DNA of 59,629 nt, from the NCBI GenBank assembly GCA_009991595.1, contig JAACVK010000039.1:1-59629 (forward strand), given 5' to 3'. The position numbers and the translations under genes are program-made. Origin of the DNA: a bacterium (lineage in GTDB: Bacteria > Bdellovibrionota > UBA2428). This document shows positions 1-7,748 of this stretch, piece by piece (the stretch's first letter is position 1; each line of letters starts with the position of its first letter). The notes beneath the pieces were generated by a model. The model was not told where the DNA came from and made no database searches. It saw only the letters and a program-made list of their open reading frames with translations.

Positions 1-2
1 AG

Positions 3-329
3 AATTTAATCTCAAAACTCGGAGCTTGGTCCATAGAACATAGAGATATTCCTCGTGAAAAGGTTCCCTATATGCAAGTCTTCCCTCAACACATTGAAAA
101 GATTCGCCGGCACTATCACCAAAAAGACATCAAACGCATTCAAGACATGGGGAAGATCTTTCTCGATACACAAAACTTTGAAGACCTCTCACAAAAATCA
201 CCAGCTTCTATGTCGCCAGCTGAAGCGCTAGCACACAGAGCCTTCCTTGGCATGCAAAGCGATTACAACTATGGTCCAGAAAGCGCGAAAGAGGCACTTA
301 TTCAACTCATACGCGCGAGATACAGATAA
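3..329 (+). CDS. C-terminal part of an unrecognised protein, truncated by the window edge
   Basis: The frame is open from base 3 to the TAA at 327-329, so the ATG at 72 is probably an internal methionine and the gene starts outside the window. The visible 108 residues are basic and apparently soluble, with a stretch near IEKIRRHYHQKDIKRIQDMG that looks helical. I see no signal peptide, membrane segment or catalytic motif. The next gene starts 2 bases after this stop, so the two may be co-transcribed. I do not recognise the family. Confidence 0.6.
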   Translation, partial: NLISKLGAWSIEHRDIPREKVPYMQVFPQHIEKIRRHYHQKDIKRIQDMGKIFLDTQNFEDLSQKSPASMSPAEALAHRAFLGMQSDYNYGPESAKEALIQLIRARYR

Positions 330-331
330 AA

Positions 332-961
332 ATGAAACAATACTTTGTTATCTTTGCAGCCGCTCTCACGCTTAATGCACATGCTTCACCCAGCAACTGG
401 AAGCATGTGTTAAAGGGCCCCATCCCACTGGACGACACTCATATCCAAGAAATATATAAAAACGAATCTGACCCTGCCAGGCACAACGGCGTCACCGTAA
501 CCAAATATTTAGATAAATTTGATTTGAAGGTTATCAAAAAAAACGACGGTTGCTTTCAAGCCTACATTGGCGATTGGCTAGTGGAATCCACAATTTTTGT
601 TCGACCTAAGAGTTCCGAGTATAAAGGCCAAGCTAGATTTTCAGACATAGGCGAGTTTAATTGCCGAGGGCTCGACTCTTACTTCAACACTTACGAAGGC
701 ACGCTACACCACGAACAAAGCCATTTTGAGCTAAGAGATCGCCTTCTGAAAATGTTTTGGACCGAATTTTATACGGAGATTGCCCAGCATTGTGCAAAAA
801 CAAAACAAAGTGCTGAAATGTGGGCATTGAAAAAGATCACAACCTTCCTAGAAGAAATTCATAAAGCCGATCGCGAAGAATTAGCCGAACTCGAAGAACA
901 CAAATATTATGTAAGCATGTTTGAGGCGACCACCGAGAAGAAATGCCAAAAGGGCAAGTGA
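332..961 (+). CDS. Secreted DUF922-like putative zinc metalloprotein
   Basis: The protein has 209 residues and starts with a clear Sec signal peptide (MKQYFVIFAAALTLNAHA, probable cleavage after the second ALA-type box near residue 18). Around residue 130 it carries LHHEQSHFELRD, an HExxH zinc-binding motif in the setting (HE..H followed by a charged helix) that I associate with the DUF922 family of predicted secreted zinc peptidases. Several cysteines (residues about 66, 111, 155) may form disulfides in the periplasm. The start follows the previous stop by 2 bases. The metal motif is seen directly; peptidase activity and substrate are inference. It could also be a non-catalytic metal-binding protein. 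Confidence 0.6.
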   Translation: MKQYFVIFAAALTLNAHASPSNWKHVLKGPIPLDDTHIQEIYKNESDPARHNGVTVTKYLDKFDLKVIKKNDGCFQAYIGDWLVESTIFVRPKSSEYKGQARFSDIGEFNCRGLDSYFNTYEGTLHHEQSHFELRDRLLKMFWTEFYTEIAQHCAKTKQSAEMWALKKITTFLEEIHKADREELAELEEHKYYVSMFEATTEKKCQKGK

Positions 962-983
962 ATCTACTCTCAGGCTTTTAAAA

Positions 984-1703
984 CTATTTTTTTAGGCTAT
1001 CACAGATATGACAAATTTTTCCATCGCAGCCACGAGCCGTGCAAAACTCCCGCCCATAAAAGATAATGCGCAAATGAAGCTCGTTCCATGAGCCTTCGGG
1101 AAAGACTCTCTTTAAGTCTCGCTCCGTTTGAGTAACCGATTTTCCGTTACTCAAACGCCACCTTTTAGCCAAACGATGAATGTGGGTGTCCACAGGAAAT
1201 GCTGGCACACCAAACGCCTGAGACATCACAACCGAAGCAGTTTTATGTCCAACCCCGGGAAGCTCTTCTAATTCTTCAAAACTCTGAGGAACCTTAGAAC
1301 AATGCTTGTTAATCAAGATTTCAGACAAACCCACAATGGCCTTTGATTTTTGAGGAGACAAGCCGCACGGGCGAATGATTGTCTGGATTTTCTTTTGGCC
1401 AAGTTTGATCATCTTCTCAGGGGTATCGGCCAACAAGAAGAGGCCTGGCGTAACCTCGTTCACCCTTTTATCGGTGCACTGAGCTGAAAGTAGAACTGCC
1501 ACCAGAAGACTGAAATGGTCTTTGTGCTCCAAAGGGGGCTCTTGATGCCCTGGATAGAGCTGCTCAAGCCTTAGAGCCACAAATTCTGCCCTTTGAGCTT
1601 TTTTAGCAGCCCAGGCATCACCATGAGCGCGCCGCGTTGCTTTCAGTAAGTTTGAAAGGGCCGCAGACTCTCTAACTGCAATTTGCTTTGTCTCAGATTT
1701 CAT
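984..1703 (-). CDS. nth: Endonuclease III (DNA glycosylase/AP lyase)
   Basis: Base-excision repair enzyme that removes oxidised pyrimidines and nicks the abasic site. The helix-hairpin-helix LPGVGHKTASVV carries the catalytic lysine, and VDTHIHRLAKR, about 20 residues on, carries the catalytic aspartate. The C-terminus has four cysteines for a 4Fe-4S cluster, but spaced C-x4-C-x4-C-x2-C (FCTARGCDGKICHIC) rather than the C-x6-C-x2-C-x5-C of the E. coli enzyme. About 35 extra N-terminal residues precede the usual core. The gene is single, convergent with the upstream secreted-protein gene. The family call is firm; the cluster geometry is the odd part. Confidence 0.93.
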   Translation of the reverse strand: MKSETKQIAVRESAALSNLLKATRRAHGDAWAAKKAQRAEFVALRLEQLYPGHQEPPLEHKDHFSLLVAVLLSAQCTDKRVNEVTPGLFLLADTPEKMIKLGQKKIQTIIRPCGLSPQKSKAIVGLSEILINKHCSKVPQSFEELEELPGVGHKTASVVMSQAFGVPAFPVDTHIHRLAKRWRLSNGKSVTQTERDLKRVFPEGSWNELHLRIIFYGREFCTARGCDGKICHICDSLKK

Positions 1704-1802
1704 AGAGTATGATATATACCTTAGCGATGGACTTATCTTAAGCGCCTTCAGTGATTAGTATTATAAGTCTTACTTATAGAAGGTTTAAGGAGAGGATAAC
1801 TT

Positions 1803-2171
1803 GTGCATAACTTATTGCGTATCATGTCATTAGAGGAAGATTCAGCCATGCGAACAGTCTTCGTAAACGCTGAGAATGAAGGAGGAATCAACACAATCTA
1901 TGATCCCAAATCCGACTCTGAACTCTACCAAGTGTTTATCCACAATAATTTTCCACTGGTGACAGAAAACAGTTGGGTATTCCCAACATATGAAGCCGCC
2001 AGGAGCTTTGCCGCAGAGCGCTTTAACCAAGATTGGGAAATGCTCAGCTGGGATGGCGCTATTCACCGAAAGTGCGAACGCGAAGATTGTGGTGAGCGAA
2101 AAGATTGCCACGAATGCCAAACAGGAGGTGGCTGCAAAAGCTGCGGAGCGTTAGACGACTTCGAGCTTTAA
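1803..2171 (+). CDS. Small protein with a cysteine-rich C-terminal tail
   Basis: A 122-residue protein. A GTG start at 1803 is chosen because AAGGAGAGG lies at a normal distance upstream (about 1788-1796); ATG at 1824 is the alternative. The first 85 residues look globular and soluble. The last 35 contain seven cysteines (KCEREDCGERKDCHECQ, then GGCKSCG), a pattern that could hold zinc or an iron-sulfur centre. No signal peptide or membrane segment. I do not recognise the family. It lies between nth and a secreted protease gene and has its own ribosome-binding site, so it is probably a separate unit. Confidence 0.65.
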   Translation: MHNLLRIMSLEEDSAMRTVFVNAENEGGINTIYDPKSDSELYQVFIHNNFPLVTENSWVFPTYEAARSFAAERFNQDWEMLSWDGAIHRKCEREDCGERKDCHECQTGGGCKSCGALDDFEL

Positions 2172-2218
2172 CCAAAGCTTAATTCACAAGTTAATCCATA
2201 TAGGTCGAAGAGACCTTA

Positions 2219-4270
2219 ATGGAAGAATTCGGAAGCTTTTCAAACTTTTTCGCATGTGGGCTGATCCTGACGTTGGCAGCGTGCAGTAGCCAACGTAACC
2301 CCGCTTCATCACCGACCACAATTAGCCAAGCCGCTGCTCCAGCGACTCCAGACGCCTTTAGAAGCATTAGTGATTCAAAATTTAGAGCTTACAAACACGG
2401 TATCTTCGAGATTGTTGTCCCTTGGGATTTAAAATCTCAGGTTAGTTACGAAGAAGATCTACCTTACGAAAAACTTCCCTACCACATGCGAAAAGACCCC
2501 TACTTTAGCGTTGGAACCGGCTTCGCAATCAGCCCAAGCATTATTGTTTCAGCGGCCCATGTTTTCGACGCTCACAAGCTTTCTTATTTCACTCAACAAA
2601 TTAAGCTTAGAGGCACTGATGGAAAAATCTACGAAATCGATAAAGTCATACGATACTCACAACACCGAGACCTGATAGGCTTTACCCTTAAAAAATACCC
2701 CAAGAACCTTCGCCCCCTCAAAGCCTCCATCCAAACAACCATTGGACAAGTGGTCTTTGCCGTAGGAAACGCTCTAGGCCAGGGAGTTGTCGTTAGAGAT
2801 GGCCGAGTCGCCTCATTCACTCCCGAAGAAGTAAATGGTGAGTGGAATTTTATTCGATTCACAGCTCCCGCTTCACCGGGAAACAGCGGTGGAGCACTCT
2901 TAAACGATCAAGGTAAAGTCGTAGGTATTGTTGTTCGGCGCTCCGAAAATGAAAACTTAAACTACGCTGTTCCCATTGAGGAATTCGTTAAACTCCCTGG
3001 AAAATATGCAAGCTTTTATGACAGCAGCTGGGGAGAGTTTGAGGCTGGCAAAAGCTTAAGAAGCCCTTGGCAAGCAAAAGTTAAACTTCCTATGAAACTA
3101 AATGCCTTTCAAACAAAGGCCCACCAATCTTTTGTGGCTTCCTTCAAATCACGCCGAAATGAATTTGAAATAAAATTTAAAAACGAGATTTATCCCAATA
3201 ATAAAAAATTCAAATCTTGGCTAAGCGAGCAATCCATGAACTTCAACTTCGCTGAGGTAAAGCCAGACACCAACGGAAACTGGAATGCCTACATTGCCGA
3301 CACACAGGAGTCACGAATCGGACCTGATCAAAAGGTCTATGTTGGTGCGAGAAAAAAGGAAGATCATATCGAGTTCTACATTGAACGTCCCAAGGATATG
3401 AAGCTTGAAAAGTTTTTCAACTCTCCTAACTTAGTTTCTAAAGCATTTTTAGACACAATCGACTTCAAGCGAGACTTCGCATCTCACTCCATAAAGATTA
3501 AATCACTCGGAAAAGCCAAATCGAGTCACTGGTGGAGAGATGAACTAGGTCGATCATGGAGAACAACAAAGTGGCCTTTAGAATATATGGACGCCTCATT
3601 GATGTCTCATTGCTTGCCAACGCCAAAGGGCATGGCTTGCAAAATGACCTTCACCCCCCTGTGGGAAGAGCCCATTGAAGAGTTTTATTCTAAAATAAAT
3701 GCAAAGAGATCTAGCCTCTCTTACAATGGGAAATACAAAGACTGGCAAGAATTCGTTCAATTACCTAAAAAGTATTTGCCTTCAATTTTGCAAAGTAACA
3801 TTAAGATAAGTTTGAACAAAAACAAGCTTAGCTATCGATTTCACGACATAAAAGGACAGGTGATCGACAAGAATCTGTCCAGAGAATCCGAGCTTTCTGT
3901 TGGGGCGATCTATGATCTAAAAAACCCCAGCAAGCTGAGTCTATTCAAAGTTCTAACAAAACCAGAAGGCCACAAAGCGTCTGCCTATGCGAGTGAATAC
4001 GTATTCCAACCTTCAAAATTGTCCGCAAAAGAGATGAAAAACAGATGGAGCGATTTAAGTAAAATCAAAGCACCCTACGATGGGATAACCCGAAACTACT
4101 CGGAAGGCTATCAAACTTTCTTCATAGCGGGATCGGGCTCAGGTAGAATTCCAGCTTCATCGAGTGATCGCAAACTAGTTTACAGCTGCTATCACGACAA
4201 TTCGATTAGCCAAACTCAGAGCAAAAAGCTATGCGATGAATTTAAGAACAGCAGTATTAGGACTCCATAA
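2219..4270 (+). CDS. Lipoprotein trypsin-like serine protease with long C-terminal region
   Basis: The protein has 683 residues. The N-terminus has a hydrophobic stretch ending in the lipobox LAAC (Cys about 22), so it is probably anchored to a membrane facing the periplasm. Residues about 95-270 form an S1/HtrA-type protease domain: His in VSAAHVFDAH, Asp in HRDLIGFTL, Ser in APASPGNSGGAL. There is no recognisable PDZ domain. The remaining roughly 400 residues are basic and aromatic-rich and belong to no family I know. Likely role: envelope protein quality control or attack on external protein; the role is inferred, the triad is visible. The ribosome-binding site before 2219 is weak. Confidence 0.82.
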   Translation: MEEFGSFSNFFACGLILTLAACSSQRNPASSPTTISQAAAPATPDAFRSISDSKFRAYKHGIFEIVVPWDLKSQVSYEEDLPYEKLPYHMRKDPYFSVGTGFAISPSIIVSAAHVFDAHKLSYFTQQIKLRGTDGKIYEIDKVIRYSQHRDLIGFTLKKYPKNLRPLKASIQTTIGQVVFAVGNALGQGVVVRDGRVASFTPEEVNGEWNFIRFTAPASPGNSGGALLNDQGKVVGIVVRRSENENLNYAVPIEEFVKLPGKYASFYDSSWGEFEAGKSLRSPWQAKVKLPMKLNAFQTKAHQSFVASFKSRRNEFEIKFKNEIYPNNKKFKSWLSEQSMNFNFAEVKPDTNGNWNAYIADTQESRIGPDQKVYVGARKKEDHIEFYIERPKDMKLEKFFNSPNLVSKAFLDTIDFKRDFASHSIKIKSLGKAKSSHWWRDELGRSWRTTKWPLEYMDASLMSHCLPTPKGMACKMTFTPLWEEPIEEFYSKINAKRSSLSYNGKYKDWQEFVQLPKKYLPSILQSNIKISLNKNKLSYRFHDIKGQVIDKNLSRESELSVGAIYDLKNPSKLSLFKVLTKPEGHKASAYASEYVFQPSKLSAKEMKNRWSDLSKIKAPYDGITRNYSEGYQTFFIAGSGSGRIPASSSDRKLVYSCYHDNSISQTQSKKLCDEFKNSSIRTP

Positions 4271-4288
4271 TTAACCTAGATTTGGCTC

Positions 4289-4297
4289 TTGTCACAA
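4289..4297 (+). promoter_or_regulatory. Candidate enhancer-binding site TTGTCACAA
   Basis: Odd-centred palindrome 91 bp upstream of the sigma-54 promoter at 4388. A related half site on the opposite strand (TGATGACAA, 4300-4308) and TGTGACACA (4321-4329) follow. Similar words sit 80-100 bp upstream of the other two sigma-54 promoters (5595 and 9338). That distance is typical of sites bound by NtrC-type activators. The assignment to the activator encoded at 5790 is inference. Confidence 0.4.
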
Positions 4298-4387
4298 AAT
4301 GATGACAACTTGAATTTTAATGTGACACATGCGCGGGCATAAAGTGGCAATCCACACAAAGCAAGCGTCAGATCAAGCCGTATAGAA

Positions 4388-4403
4388 TGGCACGTTATTT
4401 GCT
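4388..4403 (+). promoter_or_regulatory. Sigma-54 promoter
   Basis: TGGCACGTTATTTGCT matches the RpoN consensus TGGCAC-N5-TTGC(A/T) completely, with correct -24/-12 spacing. Predicted start of transcription is about 4414, giving a leader of roughly 48 bases before the ATG at 4462. The element includes an ATG in frame with the downstream gene; because it is the promoter, that ATG cannot be the translation start from this transcript. Confidence 0.85.
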
Positions 4404-4461
4404 GCTTTTTCATCACGCTAATTCAAAAAAACTCAACAAACGAGAAAGAAGAGAAACCCTG

Positions 4462-4668
4462 ATGATCAATCAAAAAAATGAACACCCCTATAACCATAAT
4501 ATTACAAAAGAAAACCAAAGGCCGACAACTCGTGAAAAACAAATCCGTAAGGCAAAGCTAGGTAGTTTCGATAATCTAGACGATCTCTTTGGACAACGAT
4601 TTACCTCGAACCCAAGTTTGTCTAACCGTATTTTGGGTCTAACTGAAGAGGATTGCGAAGAAGAGTAA
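4462..4668 (+). CDS. Small hydrophilic protein of the local sigma-54 group
   Basis: A 68-residue, highly charged protein (MINQKNEHPYN... ending TEEDCEEE) without membrane segment or signal. The start at 4462 is preferred over the in-frame ATG at 4387 because the latter falls within the sigma-54 promoter; AGAAGAGA precedes 4462 at a workable distance. The family is not recognised. A LGSFDNLDDLFGQRF stretch in the second half is the only apparently structured part. Its size, charge and promoter type resemble the other small genes of this island, which suggests a stress or growth-phase role (inference). Confidence 0.6.
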   Translation: MINQKNEHPYNHNITKENQRPTTREKQIRKAKLGSFDNLDDLFGQRFTSNPSLSNRILGLTEEDCEEE

Positions 4669-4811
4669 TTGGTTTAGCTAATTCCTTTATGCAATAGAAG
4701 AGGGTGGAGAATCTTACTGTAAGGGTAAGCCTACCCCTCTATGACATTCGCCACCTTATAATTTCGATGCTTTGAATTGAACATTTTGAAAGTTTTCTAT
4801 TGGGACCAAGG

Positions 4812-4864
4812 AAAAAATGGCCCACGCAAGGGGAATCTAGCTTTGAACTATACTCGCGTGGGCC
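4812..4864 (-). terminator. Rho-independent terminator of the CsbD-like unit
   Basis: The arms 4819-4827 and 4856-4864 (GGCCCACGC / GCGTGGGCC) pair perfectly over 9 bp. Read on the minus strand the hairpin is followed by ATTTTTT (4812-4818). The 28-base loop is long for a terminator. It begins 17 bases downstream of the stop of the CsbD-like gene at 4881. Confidence 0.7.
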
Positions 4865-4880
4865 GAAAACCTATTCTAGA

Positions 4881-5069
4881 TTAAGAAAGGGAGGCCGTGA
4901 ACGGCTTGCACTCGGTCTGAGCCTTGCCCTTAGTGTAGTGATAAACATTTTCAACTTTTGAAGTGAGCTTATCTATACTTCCCTTTACTCCATCAATGTC
5001 ACGATCACTAAGTTTAGAAAACTTCTCTTTGATCTTAAGTTTAACTTCAGGCCATTTTTCATTATTCAT
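4881..5069 (-). CDS. CsbD-like small stress protein
   Basis: A 62-residue protein matching the CsbD-like family pattern: a W near the N-terminus, KLKIKEKFSKLSDRDIDGV and then a second helix with KLTSKVENVY, as in the typical K.KEKWGKLTDDDL / GK.D.L.GKIQ.. core. Members are usually induced by general stress; their molecular function is unknown. It is the second gene after the sigma-54 promoter at 5478-5493, 63 bases behind 5133-5426, and is followed by a terminator, so the pair forms a two-gene unit. Confidence 0.75.
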   Translation of the reverse strand: MNNEKWPEVKLKIKEKFSKLSDRDIDGVKGSIDKLTSKVENVYHYTKGKAQTECKPFTASLS

Positions 5070-5132
5070 AATAATTCTCTCTTTCTTTTTTACATTTCAC
5101 CCAAAAGACCACTTATGCGTGTCATGGGCACA

Positions 5133-5426
5133 TCAAAACAAACGTAGGGCCGCAAACAAGATGAGAATCAATATCCAAAACCCGTGATAAAACAAATCCA
5201 CTGGAATACTTTCACCAAGGAAACCCCAAAAAAAAGTGTCGCTATTTTTAACTTGCTGACCAACTTTTGAAGAGGAAAGACCGTCGCTATTTCCAGGCCC
5301 AATAGTGTCGACTTCCTTTCTCTCGCTTTCCCTTTGTTTGTTAAAATTGTTCTTAACGATAATACTTAACTTTTTTCTTTCGTATCTTTCTCGCCGTTGT
5401 TCTTTCTCAGATAAAAAATTACTCAT
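5133..5426 (-). CDS. Small protein with one C-terminal membrane segment, sigma-54 driven
   Basis: A 97-residue protein: a strongly basic and charged N-terminal half (EKEQRRERYERKK), a Ser/Gly-rich linker, then one hydrophobic segment near the end (FWILILILFAALRLF). This gives a tail-anchored topology with the charged part in the cytoplasm. The family is not recognised. The ATG at 5426 lies about 40 bases from the predicted start of the sigma-54 promoter at 5478-5493. It is the first gene of a unit with the CsbD-like gene. Confidence 0.6.
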   Translation of the reverse strand: MSNFLSEKEQRRERYERKKLSIIVKNNFNKQRESERKEVDTIGPGNSDGLSSSKVGQQVKNSDTFFWGFLGESIPVDLFYHGFWILILILFAALRLF

Positions 5427-5477
5427 TGATTACACTCCCTTTCAACTGCTCATCTTCTCTCGAGGTGAAGAATAGGA

Positions 5478-5493
5478 AGCAATTAGCGTGCCA
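5478..5493 (-). promoter_or_regulatory. Sigma-54 promoter (minus strand)
   Basis: Read on the minus strand the element is TGGCACGCTAATTGCT, a complete match to TGGCAC-N5-TTGC(A/T). The predicted transcription start is near 5466, upstream of the gene at 5133-5426. It lies between that gene and the divergent NtrC-type activator gene. Confidence 0.85.
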
Positions 5494-5594
5494 CACGAAG
5501 ACATAGAACAACCATAGATCTGAAAGCCCTCACACCTGAACTTGTTTTGATCTTGTCCTAATTTTGTAAAAAATTTATCAAAAATGAAACACTG

Positions 5595-5603
5595 TTGTCG
5601 CAA
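5595..5603. promoter_or_regulatory. Candidate enhancer-binding site TTGTCGCAA
   Basis: Located 102 bp upstream of the minus-strand sigma-54 promoter at 5478-5493 and differing from the site at 4289 by one base. It also overlaps the first TTG from which the activator frame could be read, which argues that the activator gene truly starts further downstream. Function is inferred from position and similarity only. Confidence 0.35.
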
Positions 5604-5789
5604 AAGAGGTTTTTCCTAAAATATAGACCAGTCTCATTTGCCCCATATCGTTTGAGCTGCCTCCACATAAGTTTAGTCACGTCCGAGCTGTTCCCCTCCT
5701 GCTTTCTCATTGACACAGCCCATGCAAAAGCTAGAAACCATAGTGCAGCAAACGTTTTGAAACTATTATTCGCTTTTAACAAAGATAGA

Positions 5790-7223
5790 GTGGCCACATT
5801 GAACGCAGAACTTCGAACTGAAGAAAATCAGAAAGATCTCAAATCCTATCGCCCAATTTCAAATACTGAGCGAGAAAAACGCCACAGCATTCTTATTGTT
5901 GACGATGATCCCGTTTGCCTAAAGATCTACGCTGGAGCAATAGGATCTAATGACATCCTCATAAGAAGCGCATCCACTCTTAAAGAGGCATTAGAGCTCA
6001 TTGCATTTGAGAAATTTACAATCATCTTACTAGACATTCACTTGCCCGACGTGTCTGACCTCTCGGGAATTGACGCAATCAAAAAGGTCGCTCCAGCAAG
6101 CACTTTAATTGTATTCACTGTCGACGACGACATCAACCAAGCAATACGCTTTATGAACTTTGGCGCGAGTGATTTTCTACTTAAAAAACATGATATTTTA
6201 AGCAATGTCGCCAAAATCAAACAATACTTGCCACACAAACTAGCCCTAGCACCGCTAACAAAGAGTCGCCTTCTTGAACACGGAATCATCTGCGGGAGCT
6301 CAAAGATGATTAGAGTTTTAAAAAATATAGAAATTCTTGAGAATGTTAGCTCCCCTGTTTTAATCTTCGGCGAGTCTGGAACTGGAAAAGAGAAAATTGC
6401 CCATTATGTGCACAAAACTTCTTCGCGTTCAGAGGGCCCTTTTATTGCCTTGAATTGTGCCGCAATTGCCCCCAACCTTTTCGAATCGGAACTATTTGGA
6501 CATAAAAAAGGAGCCTTCACCGATGCAAAAGCTGACAAAAAGGGCTTCTTTGAACTATGCAACAATGGAACGTTATTTCTAGATGAAATTGGTGAATTGC
6601 CACTAGAGCTACAGGCTAAGCTACTAAGGGTTGTAGAGAGGCAAGAAGTCATTCCCGTTGGATCATGCACTCCAGTTAAAATTAACACTCGAATTGTATC
6701 TGCAACAAACAAAGATTTAAGCCCAACTCTGAATCAAGGCAGCTTTCGCAAGGATTTATATTACCGTTTATCGGTGTTTAAGTTTTCTATCCCCCCATTA
6801 AGAGAAAGACTAGAAGACCTTGAAGCGCTAACAAATCACTTTTTGAAAGACTTTAGCCAAAAGTTTAAACAATTCCGAGACTTCTCCTTTGTGAATGAAA
6901 AAGTGAAGCTTTTCAATTATAGTTGGCCGGGAAACATTCGAGAACTCAAAAACTTTATTGAGAGAATAGTCGCTCTTTCTACAAATGACATCGGATATGT
7001 CGACGAGCTGATGCGAGAAATGACTGCAGAGTGCCTACCAACAACAGAGGCCACTCTTATTTCTGAAAATTTGATGGTTCATGAGTTTGATGAGGCTGAG
7101 AAACTATTTCGTAAGGAGTATATTAAGTTTCATATGAACAAATCGAACGACAACATTTCTGAGGTTTCTCGAACGGTCAACAAAAGTCGAATGTGGGTCT
7201 ATAGAATGAATGCGAAGAATTAA
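5790..7223 (+). CDS. NtrC-type sigma-54-dependent response regulator
   Basis: Domains in order: receiver (IVDDD acidic pair, phosphoacceptor in IILLDIHLPD, Thr in LIVFTVDDD, Lys in FLLKKHD), AAA+ activator core (Walker A GESGTGKE, Walker B TLFLDEIGE, arginine-finger region), and a short Fis-like helix-turn-helix at the end (ISEVSRTVNKSRMWVYRM). The sigma-54 contact loop reads GAFTDA instead of GAFTGA. The frame is open back to TTG 5595, but the added residues look non-protein-like and overlap a putative control site; GTG 5790 or TTG 5799 is more plausible. No clear ribosome-binding site decides it. It diverges from the sigma-54 unit at 5426 and ends 4 bases before the convergent Hpt gene. It is the best candidate activator for the three local sigma-54 promoters. 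Confidence 0.85.
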   Translation: MATLNAELRTEENQKDLKSYRPISNTEREKRHSILIVDDDPVCLKIYAGAIGSNDILIRSASTLKEALELIAFEKFTIILLDIHLPDVSDLSGIDAIKKVAPASTLIVFTVDDDINQAIRFMNFGASDFLLKKHDILSNVAKIKQYLPHKLALAPLTKSRLLEHGIICGSSKMIRVLKNIEILENVSSPVLIFGESGTGKEKIAHYVHKTSSRSEGPFIALNCAAIAPNLFESELFGHKKGAFTDAKADKKGFFELCNNGTLFLDEIGELPLELQAKLLRVVERQEVIPVGSCTPVKINTRIVSATNKDLSPTLNQGSFRKDLYYRLSVFKFSIPPLRERLEDLEALTNHFLKDFSQKFKQFRDFSFVNEKVKLFNYSWPGNIRELKNFIERIVALSTNDIGYVDELMREMTAECLPTTEATLISENLMVHEFDEAEKLFRKEYIKFHMNKSNDNISEVSRTVNKSRMWVYRMNAKN

Positions 7224-7227
7224 TAGA

Positions 7228-7596
7228 TTAACTCCTCAGCCCTCGGCTTTCGACAAAAAAAGTTAGAGCGATAATATTTCGTCCGATTTCATTTTCAAGA
7301 TTCTCAACGATTTGCAAGACGTCTTTTGTATTAAAATCTGGAGTTACGCTTTCTACGGCATCGGCCAATTCTCTTGCTCGTTTAGCCCCGATACTGTTGC
7401 AAACTGACTTAAGAGCGTGAGCAAAGTTCTTAATTTCTCTTAAGTTTCTTAGGGAAATTGACCTTTTTATGTCTAAGATATTTTGTGAGCTCGATTCTTT
7501 AAATAGATTTATTAATTCAGGCATTAGCTGCTTGTCTCTAGATGAAATAAGTAAGATCGAGTCAACGGTTTTCCAATCAATTCCATCATCACTCAT
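7228..7596 (-). CDS. Hpt phosphotransfer protein
   Basis: A 122-residue, single-domain histidine phosphotransfer protein. The helix NFAHALKSVCNSIGAKRARELADAVE carries the expected H-x-L-K-S pattern around residue 71, where the phosphorylated histidine would sit. Preceding residues (MPELINLFKESSSQNI) match the first Hpt helix. It probably carries phosphate between a hybrid kinase and one of the neighbouring receivers. It is convergent with the NtrC-type gene and divergent from the receiver gene at 7749. Confidence 0.8.
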   Translation of the reverse strand: MSDDGIDWKTVDSILLISSRDKQLMPELINLFKESSSQNILDIKRSISLRNLREIKNFAHALKSVCNSIGAKRARELADAVESVTPDFNTKDVLQIVENLENEIGRNIIALTFFVESRGLRS

Positions 7597-7656
7597 AGAC
7601 TGTGATCTAAGCGCTCCGTAAGAAGAGGGTCAATTCAAATATTCAAAGCCACCCAA

Positions 7657-7692
7657 AAGCAATGTTAACCCTGCCAAGGTTTAACATTGCTT
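7657..7692. promoter_or_regulatory. Long interrupted palindrome between divergent Hpt and receiver genes
   Basis: The arms AAGCAATGTTAACC (7657-7670) and GGTTTAACATTGCTT (7678-7692) pair over 14 bp with one extra T, spaced by 7 bases. It lies between two divergent starts (7596 and 7749), where a terminator is not expected and there is no T tract, so an operator for a dimeric regulator is more likely. The right arm contains TTGCT but lacks a correctly spaced -24 element, so it is not called a sigma-54 promoter. Confidence 0.45.
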
Positions 7693-7748
7693 ATCAAAAG
7701 ATGATGACGTATTATGAAATCATTGGGTGAGGAAGCATAAGTGCAAAC

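Noticed and set aside
1842-2120. 92-residue minus-strand frame
   Set aside because: Shadow of the Cys-tailed gene on the plus strand; no start signal.
5595-5789. N-terminal extension of the NtrC-type activator from TTG 5595
   Set aside because: The extra 65 residues are not receiver-like, lack a ribosome-binding site and begin on the putative enhancer word, so a start near 5790 is preferred.
7676-7692. Possible sigma-54 promoter within the palindrome at 7657-7692
   Set aside because: TTGCT is present but the upstream GG lies one base off the required spacing and the rest of TGGCAC is missing.
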